NCBI GenBank assembly: GCA_003290165.1
Contig: QNQO01000202.1
Location: forward strand, 310,001 to 374,000
DNA from: Berberis thunbergii
Taxonomy: Eukaryota; Streptophyta; Magnoliopsida; Ranunculales; Berberidaceae
Direction of reading: 5' to 3'
Length of the DNA stretch: 64,000 bases
The translations under genes and the position numbers were made by a program. Below the pieces are notes generated by a model, which was not told the DNA's origin, did not search any database, and was given only the letters and a program-made list of their open reading frames with translations. How positions within the stretch are numbered: the first letter of the stretch is position 1; every line of letters starts with the position of its first letter. Of the stretch, positions 45,183-57,804 are shown piece by piece.

Positions 45183-46529
45183 ATGCTATCTTTGAAATTA
45201 TGGCTTATTTTTCTCTCTTTTTCATTTTCCTTGTTCTTTCACTCCTTCTCAATGTCTGTCAGTGACATGCTAGATGGCGAGGCGTTTGTTGCTTGCGAAT
45301 CTTACTTCTCACCCAAGAAGCCTTCTCAGACAATGTTGAATAGTGTTCATTCCGACTATTCTCTGTCGTCTGACCTCGAGATAGCTCTGCCTAGGGAGAA
45401 TGATAGTTTTTATCGTCCAAGGGCAGGTTACATTGCATTCTACCCGTGCATGTTCCAGTTTGGACTTCAATTCTAAGTTCCAGAGATATTTTGGGAATAC
45501 TTAGATTTTGTTTTTTGCCATTACTCCTGCTCAGATGGGTCCTAATGGTTGGAGGGTTATGGTTTGTACTATGTGAGAGTCATTCTTATTGGTATTCCTT
45601 TGACTATTAGGGTTTTGTACCCGAATGTTGGTCTGTTGGTGACCAAGAATATTTGTTTCCTCCTTTCTCTTATCTAATTTGGGAAGCTTAACTATGACGC
45701 CAGGGACTGATCGAGGTTATGGTTTTATGCTTCTGTCAAATCAGGCCATTTTCACTTGAGAGGTCGTTAGATTAGGCGATCGTTCAGAGTCCCGGACAAA
45801 CAGAGTGACCTGTTATTGTATGTGGTTCCTGGGGAGGTGTTCCTTCTAAGGACATTGTGGCACATAGTGGCTTGTACACCATAAACTAGGCGGAACATGC
45901 CTCGCTTACTATATCTCGAGCTGCTGAGATTGATGCTCGTGTTGTTCCTGTTGGTGTTAGTGATGCTAGTGTTGATGGGAAAGTGAGCTCTGGCAGGGAT
46001 GTTATGGATCTCGACGCTCCCATCAGCATTTGCGTTTCTGGCCCGACCACCAGGAAAAGGAAGCTTCTGAGGCCTGCCAGTCCTTCAAAAGCGATTAGCG
46101 AGAAACTCTAGTCGTGTTACCAAGAATAAACAAATTTTTGATTCTACTCGGACTGCTACTCGTTCGAGTTCTTCTGATAAGAAGGATGGTCTTTCTCTCA
46201 AGGAGATGAATCCATCAATGGAGAAGAGCAAGAAAGAAATAACCCATTCGTTGGACGATAATGAGGAAAAGATCATCTCGGCCTATGGTTTGCCCGACTT
46301 CATTGAGTGGTCGAATGATGTCCCTCGAGTCATGACAACAAGATGTTTCAGCTCGTAATGGAGCGGTCCAAGGATCCGAATACAACAAAGACCACGTCTG
46401 ATTTCAAATTCAATCCTCTGTGCGAACAGGAAGTCGGTGATCGTGGTCAAAGTTTTGGGGTTCCTCATCCTTCTTATTCCTCTATTCATGTCGAAGATGC
46501 AATGGAGTTCCTAGTTTTTCTCCTGTTTA
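45183..46529 (+). pseudogene. Putative gypsy-type transposon protein fragment (PF04195-like)
   Basis: The first frame (to 45476) contains PRAGYIAFYPCMFQFGLQF, a motif of the plant 'putative gypsy type transposon' domain. The next expected segment is recognisable in another frame (VPEIFWEYLDF). Downstream frames are broken by several stops. A homologous fragment lies in the opposite orientation at 50610-53126. hAT element 2 cuts in at 46530. Confidence 0.55.
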
Positions 46530-48151
46530 TAGGGGTGAGCATCCCATCCCGCGATCCCGATTATGTCCTGGTCTTGTCCCATCCAGTCCCAATTTTTTTG
46601 GGTCTTTTTAGGATTGATCAAACCCATCCCAATCTCGTCCCGTCCTGATCTGGAGTGGGATGGGATCGGGATGAAGATTTTCAATCTCGCCCATCCCGTC
46701 CCGAACCTATTTAATATTAATTATTATTAATTTTAATATTTATTAACTCAAATTTTGTGTGTCAAATTAAGTGTGGTGCATGAAGTTTTGAGGAGTTGTG
46801 TGAACTTAACATCACAAATAATTGTATTATAGTTTAAAACAATAACATTTTCATAGATAACTCCTTAATATGTATAATGATAGAAAATACTATAATATTC
46901 TTGAATTGTTGATGTAAATAGGAACATAAAAATAAACTTACAAAAATAAGACCTAGCATATTGTAGAACAAATAAGTAGACATAATGAGAAGGTTGATAA
47001 TATAGTAATTATAAGAATATACGTTTAAATATGAACATCATAATAACTAGGGGTGGGCACGGGATGGGACGAGATATACCCATCCCTATTCCATCCCGTT
47101 CATACGGGATCGGGACGGGACGGGACAGGATCAGCAGGTACCCCATTTCAATTCAAAGGTACCCCATTTCATCTTTTTTTTTTTTTTTGTTAACTTTTAT
47201 CAATAGACATTCTCAATTAAATAAATAGCCAAATGACAATAGAAATGAACGAGAAGCTCAGGAAAAAAAAACAAACAAACAAAAACAAAAACAACAACAG
47301 TAGTGTAACTTCTATCTTTCCCTGTAAAAGAAATGAAATAAAAAAAAATTTAATTTAGTAATGGAAAACTTCATAGAAAAACATATACAATATAGTAGTC
47401 CTCTCAACTTAACGAATCAAAACACAGGTATTACTCTAAACTGAGATGTTAGAGCATAAAAATGCAAAGATATCAAATACATCAACATTCAATAAACAAT
47501 TAAGAATAATAGCAAGATTCCTTTCTCAAATAATTCTTTGTGATTCAGATTCAGATATGTCTTCATCCTATTCAAATTGTATCCATTGACTTACTGATCA
47601 GGTTTCTCTACTATAACAAGGATTTGGGGTGCAGCTGAGAGAAAAGCGTGCCTGTCAAATTTTGTAGGGGGCCAAATGCTAAGAACTTTTCAATTTCCCT
47701 CTAACAAAATCCTTTCAATCAAGTCACCACACCTACAAATAAGTTTTAGCACCACCCTCAGCCACTAAAGGCATCATCCATATATGCAATATTCTAAATA
47801 AAATAAATAATTAAATAAAAATATTAATAATTAATATTAATAAATTAGTTCGGGACGGAACGGGATTGGCGGGATTGAAAATCTTCATCCCATCCCATCC
47901 CATTCTAGATCGGGACGGGATGAAATTATTCAATCCCATTAAGACCTGAAAAAATCAAGATGGGACGGGAACGGGATCGTAGGATGGGATGCCCACCCCT
48001 AATAATAACTTAGTAATTGCACAAAAATCCAACCATGTTCATCCTGTTCCGTCCTGAACCCGTTTGGGATCAGATGAGGTCTATCTCGTCCCGAAGATAA
48101 AACAACGGGATGGGATTGGGATGAGTCCATCATGTCTCGTGCCCACCCCTA
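46530..48151. mobile_element. Non-autonomous hAT element 2 (outer), carrying a nested copy
   Basis: The left end TAGGGGTGAGCA and right end GTGCCCACCCCTA belong to the same family as element 1, with the same CATCCC-rich left end and GGGATGGGA-rich right end. The flanks CCTGTTTA (46522-46529) and CATGTTTA (48152-48159) form an 8-bp duplication with one mismatch. Without the nested element it is about 660 bp. No transposase is present. Confidence 0.87.
47048..48001. mobile_element. Non-autonomous hAT element, nested and inverted
   Basis: 954 bp with perfect ends TAGGGGTGGGCA and TGCCCACCCCTA and a perfect 8-bp duplication ATAATAAC (47040-47047 and 48002-48009). Its left end matches the right-end type of element 1, so it lies inverted relative to the outer element. 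It must be the younger insertion. Confidence 0.93.
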
Positions 48152-48159
48152 CATGTTTA

Positions 48160-49634
48160 TCCGACTTATGTTGTTGCCGCCACTATTGATTGTTCTACTC
48201 CTGCCACTACTGCCTCATGGTGAGAAGGCAAGAGTGGTTTTTTTGTTCTCACAACTATTTCGACCTTTCTTGTGTGCTTCCTGATCCCCTAGTTCCTCAT
48301 TCACAAATTGGTTGGAAAGAGCCCAACCCAGAAGACATCCGCATTAAGAAAGATGGGAAGTTTGTTGGTTTACTAAAATTGACGTGCAAGATAGTGCACA
48401 CTTGAGGCATATAGGAACCTAACCTGTTAGGGCAAAAGTGGTTCCCCAACTGCCCAACTCCTATTCAGGATTAAGGCATATTATGAAATCTAGCCCGGAT
48501 AGATGAAGGAGGAACCAAGCCTGTTCAGACAAAAAATGTCCTTCAACAATCCAACTCTTGTTCCAAATTGGGGCCTAAATAAAAAGCTTAGCCCAAATGA
48601 GCGGAGACTACTTCTCAACTAAGGACCTCTCAAGGGTTGATCCAAATAAATGAACAGACAAAAATGATATATAGTTAAGCAGAGGCAAACTCTATTCAAT
48701 TCTATTCAATTCAAGAGTAAAAATGACTCCTCAACAACTTGACTCATGATCAAGAGTAAAACGTATTATAGGAGCCCAGGCTAGAAAGGCAGAGGCAAAC
48801 TCTATTCAATTCTAGTGGCACATGTTAATTGTTTATTTCTCTGTAGTTGATATATAGTTAAGCAGTCAATTGCATGAGGTCTTATATCGGATATTTGAGT
48901 TTGTGTTTTAATTTTGTTATTTACTTACATTTTCTTCATTATTTTTGTGTTGGAGAAGATTTATTTTGTCTTGCCTCAATTTTCTTTTGTTTTACTACCT
49001 GGATTATCATATTTGTCTCCAATTTTGTTAAAAAAAAAATTTGTAGGCTTAAAATAAATAAATGTTTTCTGTTGCATTTGTAATTACCTTGTATATATTT
49101 TAATTGTATCTATGATCTGTAGTTTGATCAATGCCAAAAGTCTATGGCCTACCCACCAGCGAGGAGATGTAGAAGCTGGAAATGTTGAATAAGTTTATGT
49201 CTAAAGTAAGTTATTCTTCTTCTACTAATTCCTTTAGCAATTGAAGAAGTCTTTGTATGACGTGATATTCTTCTCCTACTAATGTACTTACATTAGAACT
49301 GTCATTTAATTTTGCAGGACCCAAAGATGGATTTTTCCAAGGCAAATATCTCATAAAACTTGCAGCAGCTACTGTCCATTGATTTAGTTTGTCATTTCAC
49401 GGAGGGGAGGGGAGATGCGAGATGATCATTTTTGTTTTAGGCTCAGTGTTGTGATTTAGTTCAGATATGTGGTAAGGTGGTAGTAATAGATGAATCAATT
49501 TGGAAGGGAACAGTGATGATCTAGTACGTTTTCAGATATTTGTTAACTTTGATAACAATATAGTTGAAGTGAAGTTTTCTTGAAAGATTTCGATATAAAA
49601 TAGTTGTGTAAAACTATGGGTTGTTTACATATTG
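48160..49634. other. Degenerate element debris, no gene
   Basis: The phrase GCAGAGGCAAACTCTATTC occurs at about 48679 and 48788, and TGATATATAGTTAAGCAG at about 48667 and 48848, so a small local duplication is present. Repeated stop codons rule out a gene. Around 49130-49230 a phrase reading KVYGLPTSEE occurs before a stop; its origin is not known. Confidence 0.4.
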
Positions 49635-49770
49635 TTTTTTTTTTTGAAAGGCAAGTAGGGTTTTTATAGGATCCCAGAACCCACTAAAGATGCCGCAAGC
49701 TGGGTTTGAACTCATGATTTAGTGGTCTCATCCGCCAAGCTCTAGCCGTTGAGCTGTCATGCCATTGGCA
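49635..49770 (-). mobile_element. tRNA-derived SINE
   Basis: On the minus strand: GACAGCTCAACGGCTAGAGC (A-box), GAGTTCAAACCC (B-box), then GGGATCCTATAAAAACCC and a poly-A tail (T run at 49635-49645 on the plus strand). A 12-bp duplication GTTTACATATTG flanks it (49623-49634 and 49771-49782). It is 136 bp long, a normal plant SINE size. Confidence 0.88.
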
Positions 49771-49844
49771 GTTTACATATTGTTTACAGGTTGAAAAATG
49801 TGGGTATATATGGATAATAGAATTGTCATAATAATAATGACAAT

Positions 49845-50244
49845 CATTAGCGGCCGTTGCAACCGTCGCTAAATGGATTACCAAATGGAATTTAGCGGCA
49901 ATTTTAAATCGTCGCAGAGTGCCCACCGGCTTTTGCGACGGTTAAGAACCGTCGCTAGCAGACGGCTGAAACCGTCACAGCATGTTATCAAATGTTGTCA
50001 TTCTCTCATATTTTGCGACAATTTTTCTATATGGTATTTAACGACGGTTTTACCAGCGGTTGCTGACAACCGTCGCTATATATTATTTAGCAATGGTAAT
50101 GCCAGCGCTTGTTGAAAACCGTTGCTAAATGCCCTAGTGATGCCTTTATTGGTGGTGATTGGGCAACCATCATTGTATTATTTAGCTTATAACCAACGCT
50201 AAATACCTTTGGCAGCCGTTGCTAAATATAGTTTTCTTGTAGTG
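49845..50244 (-). mobile_element. CACTA-like right terminus with subterminal repeats
   Basis: It ends TTTTCTTGTAGTG, the inverse of CACTACAAGAAAA. The preceding 400 bases are filled with AACCGTCGCTA, GCGACGGTT and similar motifs in both orientations, as at 35804-36290. The adjoining flank is GTA (50245-50247), which does not match ACT at the left terminus. It may be the other end of a 14.4-kb element or a separate element. Confidence 0.68.
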
Positions 50245-50609
50245 GTATATGGTACCGAACTTCAGTCTAACAAGATATGGTTTACCATGCAAACTAATAT
50301 CTACAAAGAGTCTGAGACCAGCAAGAAAGTGCAGTCTTTGGCACGAGGACAACTCTTACATAGGATTGACTACTAGGGAAACAATAATTACGTTACAAAC
50401 ACAACCCACATAAACAAAAATGACTCAACTACTCAAGCCCCTACAACTTAACTCTCACAGAAGATTAAACTATTTAATGTTGACAAAATATGAGCTCAGA
50501 CAAACAAAGAAATGGCTTTGATCCAGACTCAAGCCCTACACCAGGTGGGGGTAGATACTCGCCTATTCAGCCTAATCTAAGCAATAATTGAAAATGGAAA
50601 ATACGACAA
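50245..50609. other. Interval without recognised gene
   Basis: AT-rich, with no motif that I can name. Confidence 0.4.
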
Positions 50610-53126
50610 CTACAAGCACAGACAAAAGGAAAAAAGGGAAATTTTATCATTAGTGAAAATTTTCTTCTTTTTCTCATTGCAAGACCACTCATGTAATGGG
50701 AATGGAGTCAAGAGCATCCTCCTGCAACTCATAATCCAGTACAGCCTCAGGGTGGCAACAGGCTCTGTAACAATGGGATCAGAGGTCATCCCCGCAACAG
50801 GCGGATCAGCCTCGGGACCACTATGCGGGGAAGAAGAGGAATAATCATTCTCCTCAAAACGGGTAAAAACCACTTGCCTATTGGCAAAAAGATCTCAGTC
50901 TTATGATCTTGCGCAATGTAGTCCAACCTACCAGCAACGACCTTGCTGAAGTTGGTAATCTCAGCGGCATCTCCTTGACAGACCACTACTCCTTTAGGCC
51001 AAATAGCTCTCCTTGCACTCTGGGTAGGCCACTTTCGCAGTCCACCAACCTGCGCTCGGAGTCTTGCTCCTGGTTAAGCTGGGACACTTGCAACAAAATG
51101 TCATAGAGTTCCTTATGTCGAGAAAACTCAGCACGTTCTTAATCCAGGGCACTTTGGACTTTAGCAGCAGACTTCTGGGCAAATGTTTGACAGTTCGCAG
51201 CCTCCCGAACTCCCCCGAGCTCGGTCATTCAAATCAGTCCTGCAGCTATGGCCTCATCTAGACTCTCCTAAACTCCTTTCAGCATGACCTCAAGATCAGC
51301 CTGAGCAGTCAATGCCTTGTCCAAACTCTCGTGAGCATCCTGCAGCTAGTTTCCAAACTGCGAGACAGACTGCTTGTCCAGCGAATACTTTTCAGAAAGG
51401 GCAGTTGAGAGCTGCAACAGCTGCTCGGCAATTGACCTCTCAAGGGCATAGACTATGTCCCTCGCAGAGTCCACTTCAGTGCTAGCATCCCAACACACGT
51501 CAGGTGAGTAATCCCCTGATAAAAAACCATGCACATGGTTACAAACAAGAAGTGCAATCAAGAAGCCAACGATGAGTAAACATGTATTAGCTTACATGCA
51601 TAAGTTGCTTAAACACTTGATTGAGATGGTCACCCGCGGGTATCTCTTCCAATGGCGGATCATCAACAAAACAGGAGAAAAACATCCTCAAAAGCTGCAT
51701 GGTTCCTTTTATTTGATTAACCTCTTGATGCCACACATATTGGCCATCAAAGTCGAGGTGAATAGCGCATGTGCCACGAAATATGACGCAATCATCAGAA
51801 TGGAGAACCATGGGGTCAGGGATGAGTCTTGCACCCCCTCTCAGCTACAACCTTCGAATGAGGAAATTTTCTCGAGAATCCATCATCGAATCAACATTGG
51901 TAGAAAGCCTCACGGTGGCCTCAAGAAGATGATCATTGACATGCTCGAGCTGTTCTTCGTTTAGACAACTGAGGTCATCCACCCAGCAAGACTAAAGTGA
52001 TCCTTCACAAGGGAAAACATCAGGGCAGGGGTAAGGAAGAGATTGTCGGGCTTAGGCACTATCTCTTTAGAAGCACGAAAAAGAATCACCGACTGGGAGT
52101 ATTGGATGAGCCCTCTCTCCTCGACTGACACATGAGCGAATAAGGCAGCCTGGGCAGCCCCCACCTTAACTTTTTTGGACTTGTAATCCCTCCACTACAT
52201 TCCTCTTGGACGAACTAGACTCCCTCGCGACCATCTTCTTCTAAGCCCTGGATACTCTAGCGCCGAATGAAGAACCAATCAAAGCAGATAACACTCGACC
52301 CACCTTACCAACCTCGTCGAATAACAAACCACTATGCTCGATGAACGCAAGTGCATCCGAAATGGGCGTAAGCGGTAGGGAGAGAAAATTGGCTTTGGCT
52401 TTGGCTTTCTTCTTCTTATAAGAAAGATCAACAACATAAGGAATACAGTAAGTATTCTACCAGAAGCAAAAGACCAGAAAAGTCAGAAGACTTACTGATG
52501 TTCTTGAAGTTGCGATTTACCAAACGGTTCTTATGGTCAAAGTACCTAGACCGCACAGTAGCAAAAAAGAAGTACCGCTGCCAATACTTCATGTCCTTTG
52601 AATGCCAGCTAAAGCAAAAGGGCTTCACCAACCAACAAATGCCATGGTTGTTCGTCCGGATAGGAGCCATAAAATGAATCAACCTAGGCATTAAGTGAAG
52701 CCCAGCAGCCTTTGCCCTAGCCAAGGTGGCAATCAGGACCTCTACCCATTTGGTGCCAACTGAGCCGGAGCGATACCATGGAATGACAACAATCCCCAAA
52801 TGATTTCAGGAACATGGAAGTGCAAACCTACTCTGAACATGGCCTTATATAGAGTTATGTGCCCCTCCCTTGGGGTTATAGAGGATTCACCGTCGCACAG
52901 AAGTGCCAACCTCAAGGCACCGGGGATTTGATACCGGCTACGAAGATCGGCAAGATCCCTCTCTGTCATCTGAGACGTTCAAAAAAAACTCAGTACAAGC
53001 CGCAAGACGGGCAGACGAGAATCGAGCAGTCATTATCAAAAATAAGTTTGCGCCTAACCCGACTGAAAATAATTCTTGGTAAAGAAACATGAACTCAGGC
53101 AGGAAAAAAAGGTCAAAATCCCTCAT
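50610..53126 (-). pseudogene. Gypsy-type transposon protein remnant (PF04195-like), minus strand
   Basis: Minus-strand fragments. 52969-52742 reads LADLRSRYQIPGALRL, then PREGHITLYKAMFRVGLHF, VPEIIW and GIAPAQLAPNG, which is the same domain as at 45183-46529 but better preserved. 52799-52428 continues with WQRYFFFATV. 52164-51346 holds shorter frames with Leu-rich, coiled-coil-like stretches, as in the C-terminal part of such gag-like proteins. Stops and frameshifts break it throughout. No RT or integrase is seen. Confidence 0.58.
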
Positions 53127-53139
53127 AGAAGGTCTATAT

Positions 53140-54563
53140 TAGGGGTGGGCATCTCATCCCGTGATCTCGATCTCGTCTCGGTTCCGTCCCTCCCATTTTT
53201 TCGGGTTCTTTTGGGATTGATCAAACTCATCCCAATCTCGTTTCATCCCGATTTAGAGTGGGATGAGATCAAGATGGAAATTTTCAATCTCGTCCATCCC
53301 CTCCCATCTCGTTTGGTGGAGTTGCAAATGCTAGCAATGTTTGTTTCCCATTAAAAGTGCAACTATTTCTTTCTTCCATAGAGCCAAGACTGCTACCAAT
53401 AACTACATGTACCAGTGAATTGCATTACTTGATAGAGGAATTCTAAATGTCGAGGGAAAGGGCGAGGAAAGACACGTGGCGGGGTGGGGACCGTCCACCT
53501 CGCTCGAGATGCGCGCACCAAAAATGACGGCACGCATCTCGAGCGGGGTGGACGGTCCCCACCCCGCCACGTGTCTTTCCTCGCCCATTTCCTCGCCCTT
53601 TCCCTCGACATTTAGAATTTCTCTACTTGATAATACGAAATGGTAATTTTCATTTTATTTTGGCTGCTTTGGGGGAGAGCATTGGTAATTTCAATGTCTT
53701 TGTTAAGTGCTTTTTTTTTAGAGAATGCAATGGGAAAAGGGCTAGAACCCTTTATTATGCATCTTACTAATATCAATATTGCATATCCAATCCTTGGAAA
53801 ATTTCCTTCATTGTGTTGCTCATTTTAATTTCATCAAATTGATAGGCATTTTCTGGTAATTCCTTCGGTGCATATTTCAACTGTTAAAGAGCTTCAAAGA
53901 AGACTAGAAGATTATAGTTTGGATAATTTCTGACTATTGCTGAGGACATTTTTTCTGACTATTGTTGACGGCATTTGAAGTTTAAAATTGCTTCCAATGA
54001 ATGGTATAATCAAACAGGTTTTTGGGTTTCACAACTCTCCTTACAGTTTCATGTTCTCTTCTGTATGGGTGATATTCACCACTGAATCGTATTTTGAATG
54101 TGGGGCAAAGTCTACTGCAGAGAGATGCACCTGACTCCAAGCAATTCAGTTAGTTATCCAGGATGCAAACGTGTATTTTCTGCATGAAGTGAATGCCTTT
54201 TAGTTTTAGTGATTTGCTTGTAATTAAAATTGATTATGAGCAATTTATACATCACTCCAATCGGTTAACCTAGTGTTTCAGTAGTCTCGCGAGATTTTTT
54301 TCTTCGTAAATGCTTGAACATTTCATTGATCATTTCTAATTAGATTGACTATCTGTTTTTCTGACAGTAGATTTGGATTTGATCAGCCCCGATGAAACAA
54401 TGTCAATCATCTCCATTTTCATTGTTTAACATTTCCATTTTATATTATGTTCATCTCGTCCTATTCCGAATCCGTTTGGGATGGAATGAGGTATATCTCG
54501 TTCCAAAGATAAAACAACGGGATAGGATTGAGAGGAGGTCCATCTCGTACCATGCCCACCCTA
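53140..54563. mobile_element. Non-autonomous hAT element 3
   Basis: 1424 bp. The left end is TAGGGGTGGGCA; the right end TGCCCACCCTA lacks one C. A perfect 8-bp duplication GTCTATAT flanks it (53132-53139 and 54564-54571). The subterminal sequences are like elements 1 and 2 but more diverged. A Mutator-like MITE is nested at 53435-53623. No transposase is present. Confidence 0.92.
53435..53623. mobile_element. Mutator-like foldback MITE nested in hAT element 3
   Basis: 189 bp that is almost a perfect palindrome: arms of about 85-90 bases (GAGGAATTCTAAATGTCGAG outward, then GGCGAGGAAAGACACGTGGC) around a short loop. A perfect 9-bp duplication TACTTGATA flanks it (53426-53434 and 53624-53632). 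Long arms plus a 9-bp duplication indicate the Mutator superfamily. Confidence 0.88.
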
Positions 54564-54571
54564 GTCTATAT

Positions 54572-55034
54572 AGACTTGACTTGTAGAAGAAGCAACCACC
54601 AAAAACGGTTGTACGAGTAATAATTGCAAATCTGGAACCAAAAAGGGACCAAAAATATATCATCATGACCTCGCATAGACCCTCATGCCCAGACAATTAG
54701 TGGTCCAATACGCCGACCCACTAATTAGGAGGAGTAATTGATAAGACATCAAACAATCACACAATCATAGTCGTTCACGTGCCATGGGCTATAACCCTTA
54801 ATACATGAAAGTATGAAAGATTAGGATGTCAGCAAATTTTTGTTTAAAATGAATGGATACAAAACTTAGCAATATCATAGCTAAAAGGAGAACCACCATT
54901 TTCATTTCGCCTTTGTTAGTGGGTTTGAAAGATCCTTATTCGAAATACTCGGTGTGATGCTCTTAGGATTGATAGAACAGATCCTGAGAATAATACGATC
55001 CAGTAAAATCGTGCTGTCCAAATGCTCAACTTAA
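54572..55034. other. Interval upstream of tRNA-Asp
   Basis: No gene recognised; AT-rich. Confidence 0.4.
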
Positions 55035-55106
55035 GTCGTTGTAGTATAGTGGTAAGTATTCCCGCCTGTCACGCGGGTGACCCGGGTTCGATCCCCGGCA
55101 ACGGCG
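55035..55106 (+). tRNA. tRNA-Asp (GUC)
   Basis: 72 bases fold as a full cloverleaf. The acceptor stem GTCGTTG pairs with CAACGGC, with discriminator G. The anticodon stem CCCGC pairs with GCGGG around a loop with anticodon GTC at 55068-55070. The internal A-box (TAGTATAGTGGTAAG) and B-box (GGTTCGATCCC, 55085-55095) are intact. There is no intron and no encoded CCA, as expected for a nuclear gene. Confidence 0.97.
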
Positions 55107-55117
55107 AATTTTTTTTT
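55107..55117 (+). terminator. RNA polymerase III terminator of tRNA-Asp
   Basis: A run of about nine T residues starts two bases after the tRNA end. Confidence 0.85.
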
Positions 55118-56912
55118 AATAAATATAATTTCAGCAACTTTTTATTTGTTCTTGTAATTCATTGTTAAAATGGATCTATGTAACATTCATGAAATTTTAG
55201 TCTTCATGTCATCGTATATTCATCCTATGATCAATTTCAAGCCAATAATGGGAGGCAATGTACTTCCTTGTTCCAATTTCTACTTGCTCTTTTCACTTGT
55301 AATTGTCAAGGTCTTTTAGCTAGAGGATTATCTCAAGATTGATTACGCATCAAGATTTGAATTGCCACCAGGTCGACATGGACATGTAAATCGTTTTTCA
55401 CGCAAGTATACATCTCAATGCACCATCAAGGGTTGTATTTAAGGCGGCTCTAGGTACGTAGGACATCAATCCATGGCATTTCAATTATTGTCCACAAGAT
55501 ACCAAAACCTTGAGTGACTAAGTCTATCTTTTTGTGTAACCCTAGTTCTAGAACAAGTAGGTCCTTTGCTCTCACAGCCCTCAGTGATAATTCCAAATGA
55601 ATCATAACAACAAAAATGAAAGGGTCACCATATAAGTATAGGGATATGTTTCATTAATGACAACTAGAATATTATCATCAACACAATAATTCTACAAATA
55701 AAACCAAAGAAGTTGAATGGATTGGTGTTTGCCATTGAATTTAGTTTAGTTGGTATGATCTTCATCGAATGGATATATAGATCCAGACTTAGTACTTTTT
55801 TGTTTGGATCATGTGGGTGTTTCTTGTTGATTAAGTGACCATATTTATGATCTTACTACCTTATTATAGTGTAGTCATAAATGTCTCCTTGGATCTATGT
55901 AAATGGAGTTTTGAGTGTGTTGCAAGGCATTGGGAGAATTTGAGTTAGGGTTCATTCACCATACACATTGGTGAAGAACCAGTAACTATAAAGGATGGAT
56001 TAGCTACCATGACATAGGTTATTAGGTAATCTGCTCTTCATTAACGATGCAAAATCTTGACTTGGTGAATGGGATATGAACAACACAAATTAGGTAGTTC
56101 GATGACTTTCGATTAGTTTTTGTCTATTATCTTAATATTGCTATATAATCAACAAAGAAGATTAAGAAAACACATTATTAATGCTGAAAATTTGAGGTTT
56201 CAAATATATATATAATGAAAATTAGTAATCATGTCTTGCAAATTGCAATTTGCAGACTATATAGAAAACATTGTTTTACACTTCATTAGTGGTTGAGCTG
56301 ATGCAATCTGATCAATTTGATATATAACAAATCTGTCCAGTCCAATTATGGATCTTTGAAACTATGGTTATTAGTCCCCTTCATGAACATTTTTTTTCTT
56401 CTTAAAACCTAACCAGTTTGAATGACACTGAATGCATGCATATTTATTGATTATTATTCATGGACTACATTTTCATGTGACCACCATACTATGTATTGTA
56501 GCATGCTAGAAGAAAATTAGAGAACTCTATTGAGAAGTCAACCTGAAAAGATTAATTTCATCAACACCATTTTGAATGAAAGCCTTATAGGAGAACCCTA
56601 TCGACAATGGCATATAATTCTTACACTTTCAACCAAAGTCATATTATCTCTGAAATTAACTTATAAATAGGAACTGGCTACTTTCTCGTGTGAAGGTGGA
56701 AGTGTGTGATCATGCCAATGACATAGGTAAGACACTAGTTAATTTAAATAATACAAGTGACTAGTATGAATGTAATGTAGATTATACTACCTAACCAAAA
56801 AGTTTGGAATCAATTGTTTTCATGATTTTTTATGTTTTTCATCATCTAGATGAGTAACTACAAAAGTTCACCTCATTCCACATCCAAACAAGCTCTCACA
56901 TTAATTCAATAG

Positions 56913-56913
<1 letters not shown>
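55118..56913. other. AT-rich intergenic region
   Basis: About 1.8 kb with no long open frame, repeat pair or motif that I can support. Confidence 0.5.

Positions 56914-56953
<40 letters not shown>
56914..56953. repeat. (TA)20 microsatellite
   Basis: 40 bases of uninterrupted TA repeat, about 100 bases from the 3' side of a minus-strand LINE remnant. Confidence 0.9.
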
Positions 56954-56954
<1 letters not shown>

Positions 56955-57054
56955 CCTTGGGCAATATATTAAAATCTATGTGCTATTTCAATCAAGTCTG
57001 CCAACTATTGACTTCAAGTGGTGATCATTTCTATTAAGGTCTCTAAATATATAT

Positions 57055-57345
57055 TTACATTGCCAAAAAGTAAGCAAAAAAATAGTCCTTTAATATTACA
57101 AATAATAGAGTGCCAGACTTAATGCATATGTGAGAATTGTTGTGATTCGCCATTCTAGATGAGGTCAATAAGAGTTGTAGAGTCACCAAAAAGAAGTCTG
57201 ATCCTCCATTGTCGAGTTTGGATAAGTAGCAAGACCGCTTCAACCGCGTATCATTTTGCCATTGTGCTGTCCAAACTCTGCTGCCTATTTGACAAGCAAA
57301 AAAAACCAATACGTTCCTAACCAAATCGGTTTCTGAGACTCTCAC
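57055..57345 (-). pseudogene. LINE RNase H-like remnant
   Basis: Bases around 57170-57290 align with the LINE RNase H remnant at about 42845-42960 (shared words include TCACCAAAAAG and CCATTGTGCTGTCCAA versus CCATCGTACTATCAA). The reading frame is not meaningful. No zinc-binding domain is seen next to it. Confidence 0.45.
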
Positions 57346-57804
57346 ACCCTGCTTGATAAACTCAAAGAAGCATGGATCAAAAGTTAAATTTGATACTAGG
57401 CGTACAATCTAGTAATGTATAATAATCTAGCCATGAGTCCCCATAACTTTGAATCTTTGATGACCGATCTTTTTAAGAATTAATTTGTTATTAGCTAAAA
57501 TTGGGCACACCACCTCACATGCCATTACATTGTACCTTAACAGTGGAGATGATCATTAAGATGTGAACTAATTAAGCTTCTAAAACTAATCCATGGACCA
57601 CGCAAATGCTGCTCAAAATCATGTCTCTTGAGCCCAGACTCTCTTTTTTCTCCAAAGCAGAGAGGCCTCTATTAAACTTCAAATTTCAACTTTAGGGGCT
57701 AATTAGAACGACCAATTGGAGACCATGGTGACATATGGAGCATGCAGAAACAAAGATGTCAACCATGATGAGAGTGAGGAATTGTTACGAGTGAAGAAAG
57801 GTTG
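57346..57804. other. Interval without recognised gene
   Basis: Nothing supported. Confidence 0.4.

Noticed and set aside
51572..51964. Plus-strand open frame of 130 codons
   Set aside because: It is antisense to the better supported minus-strand gypsy-type remnant and has no domain.
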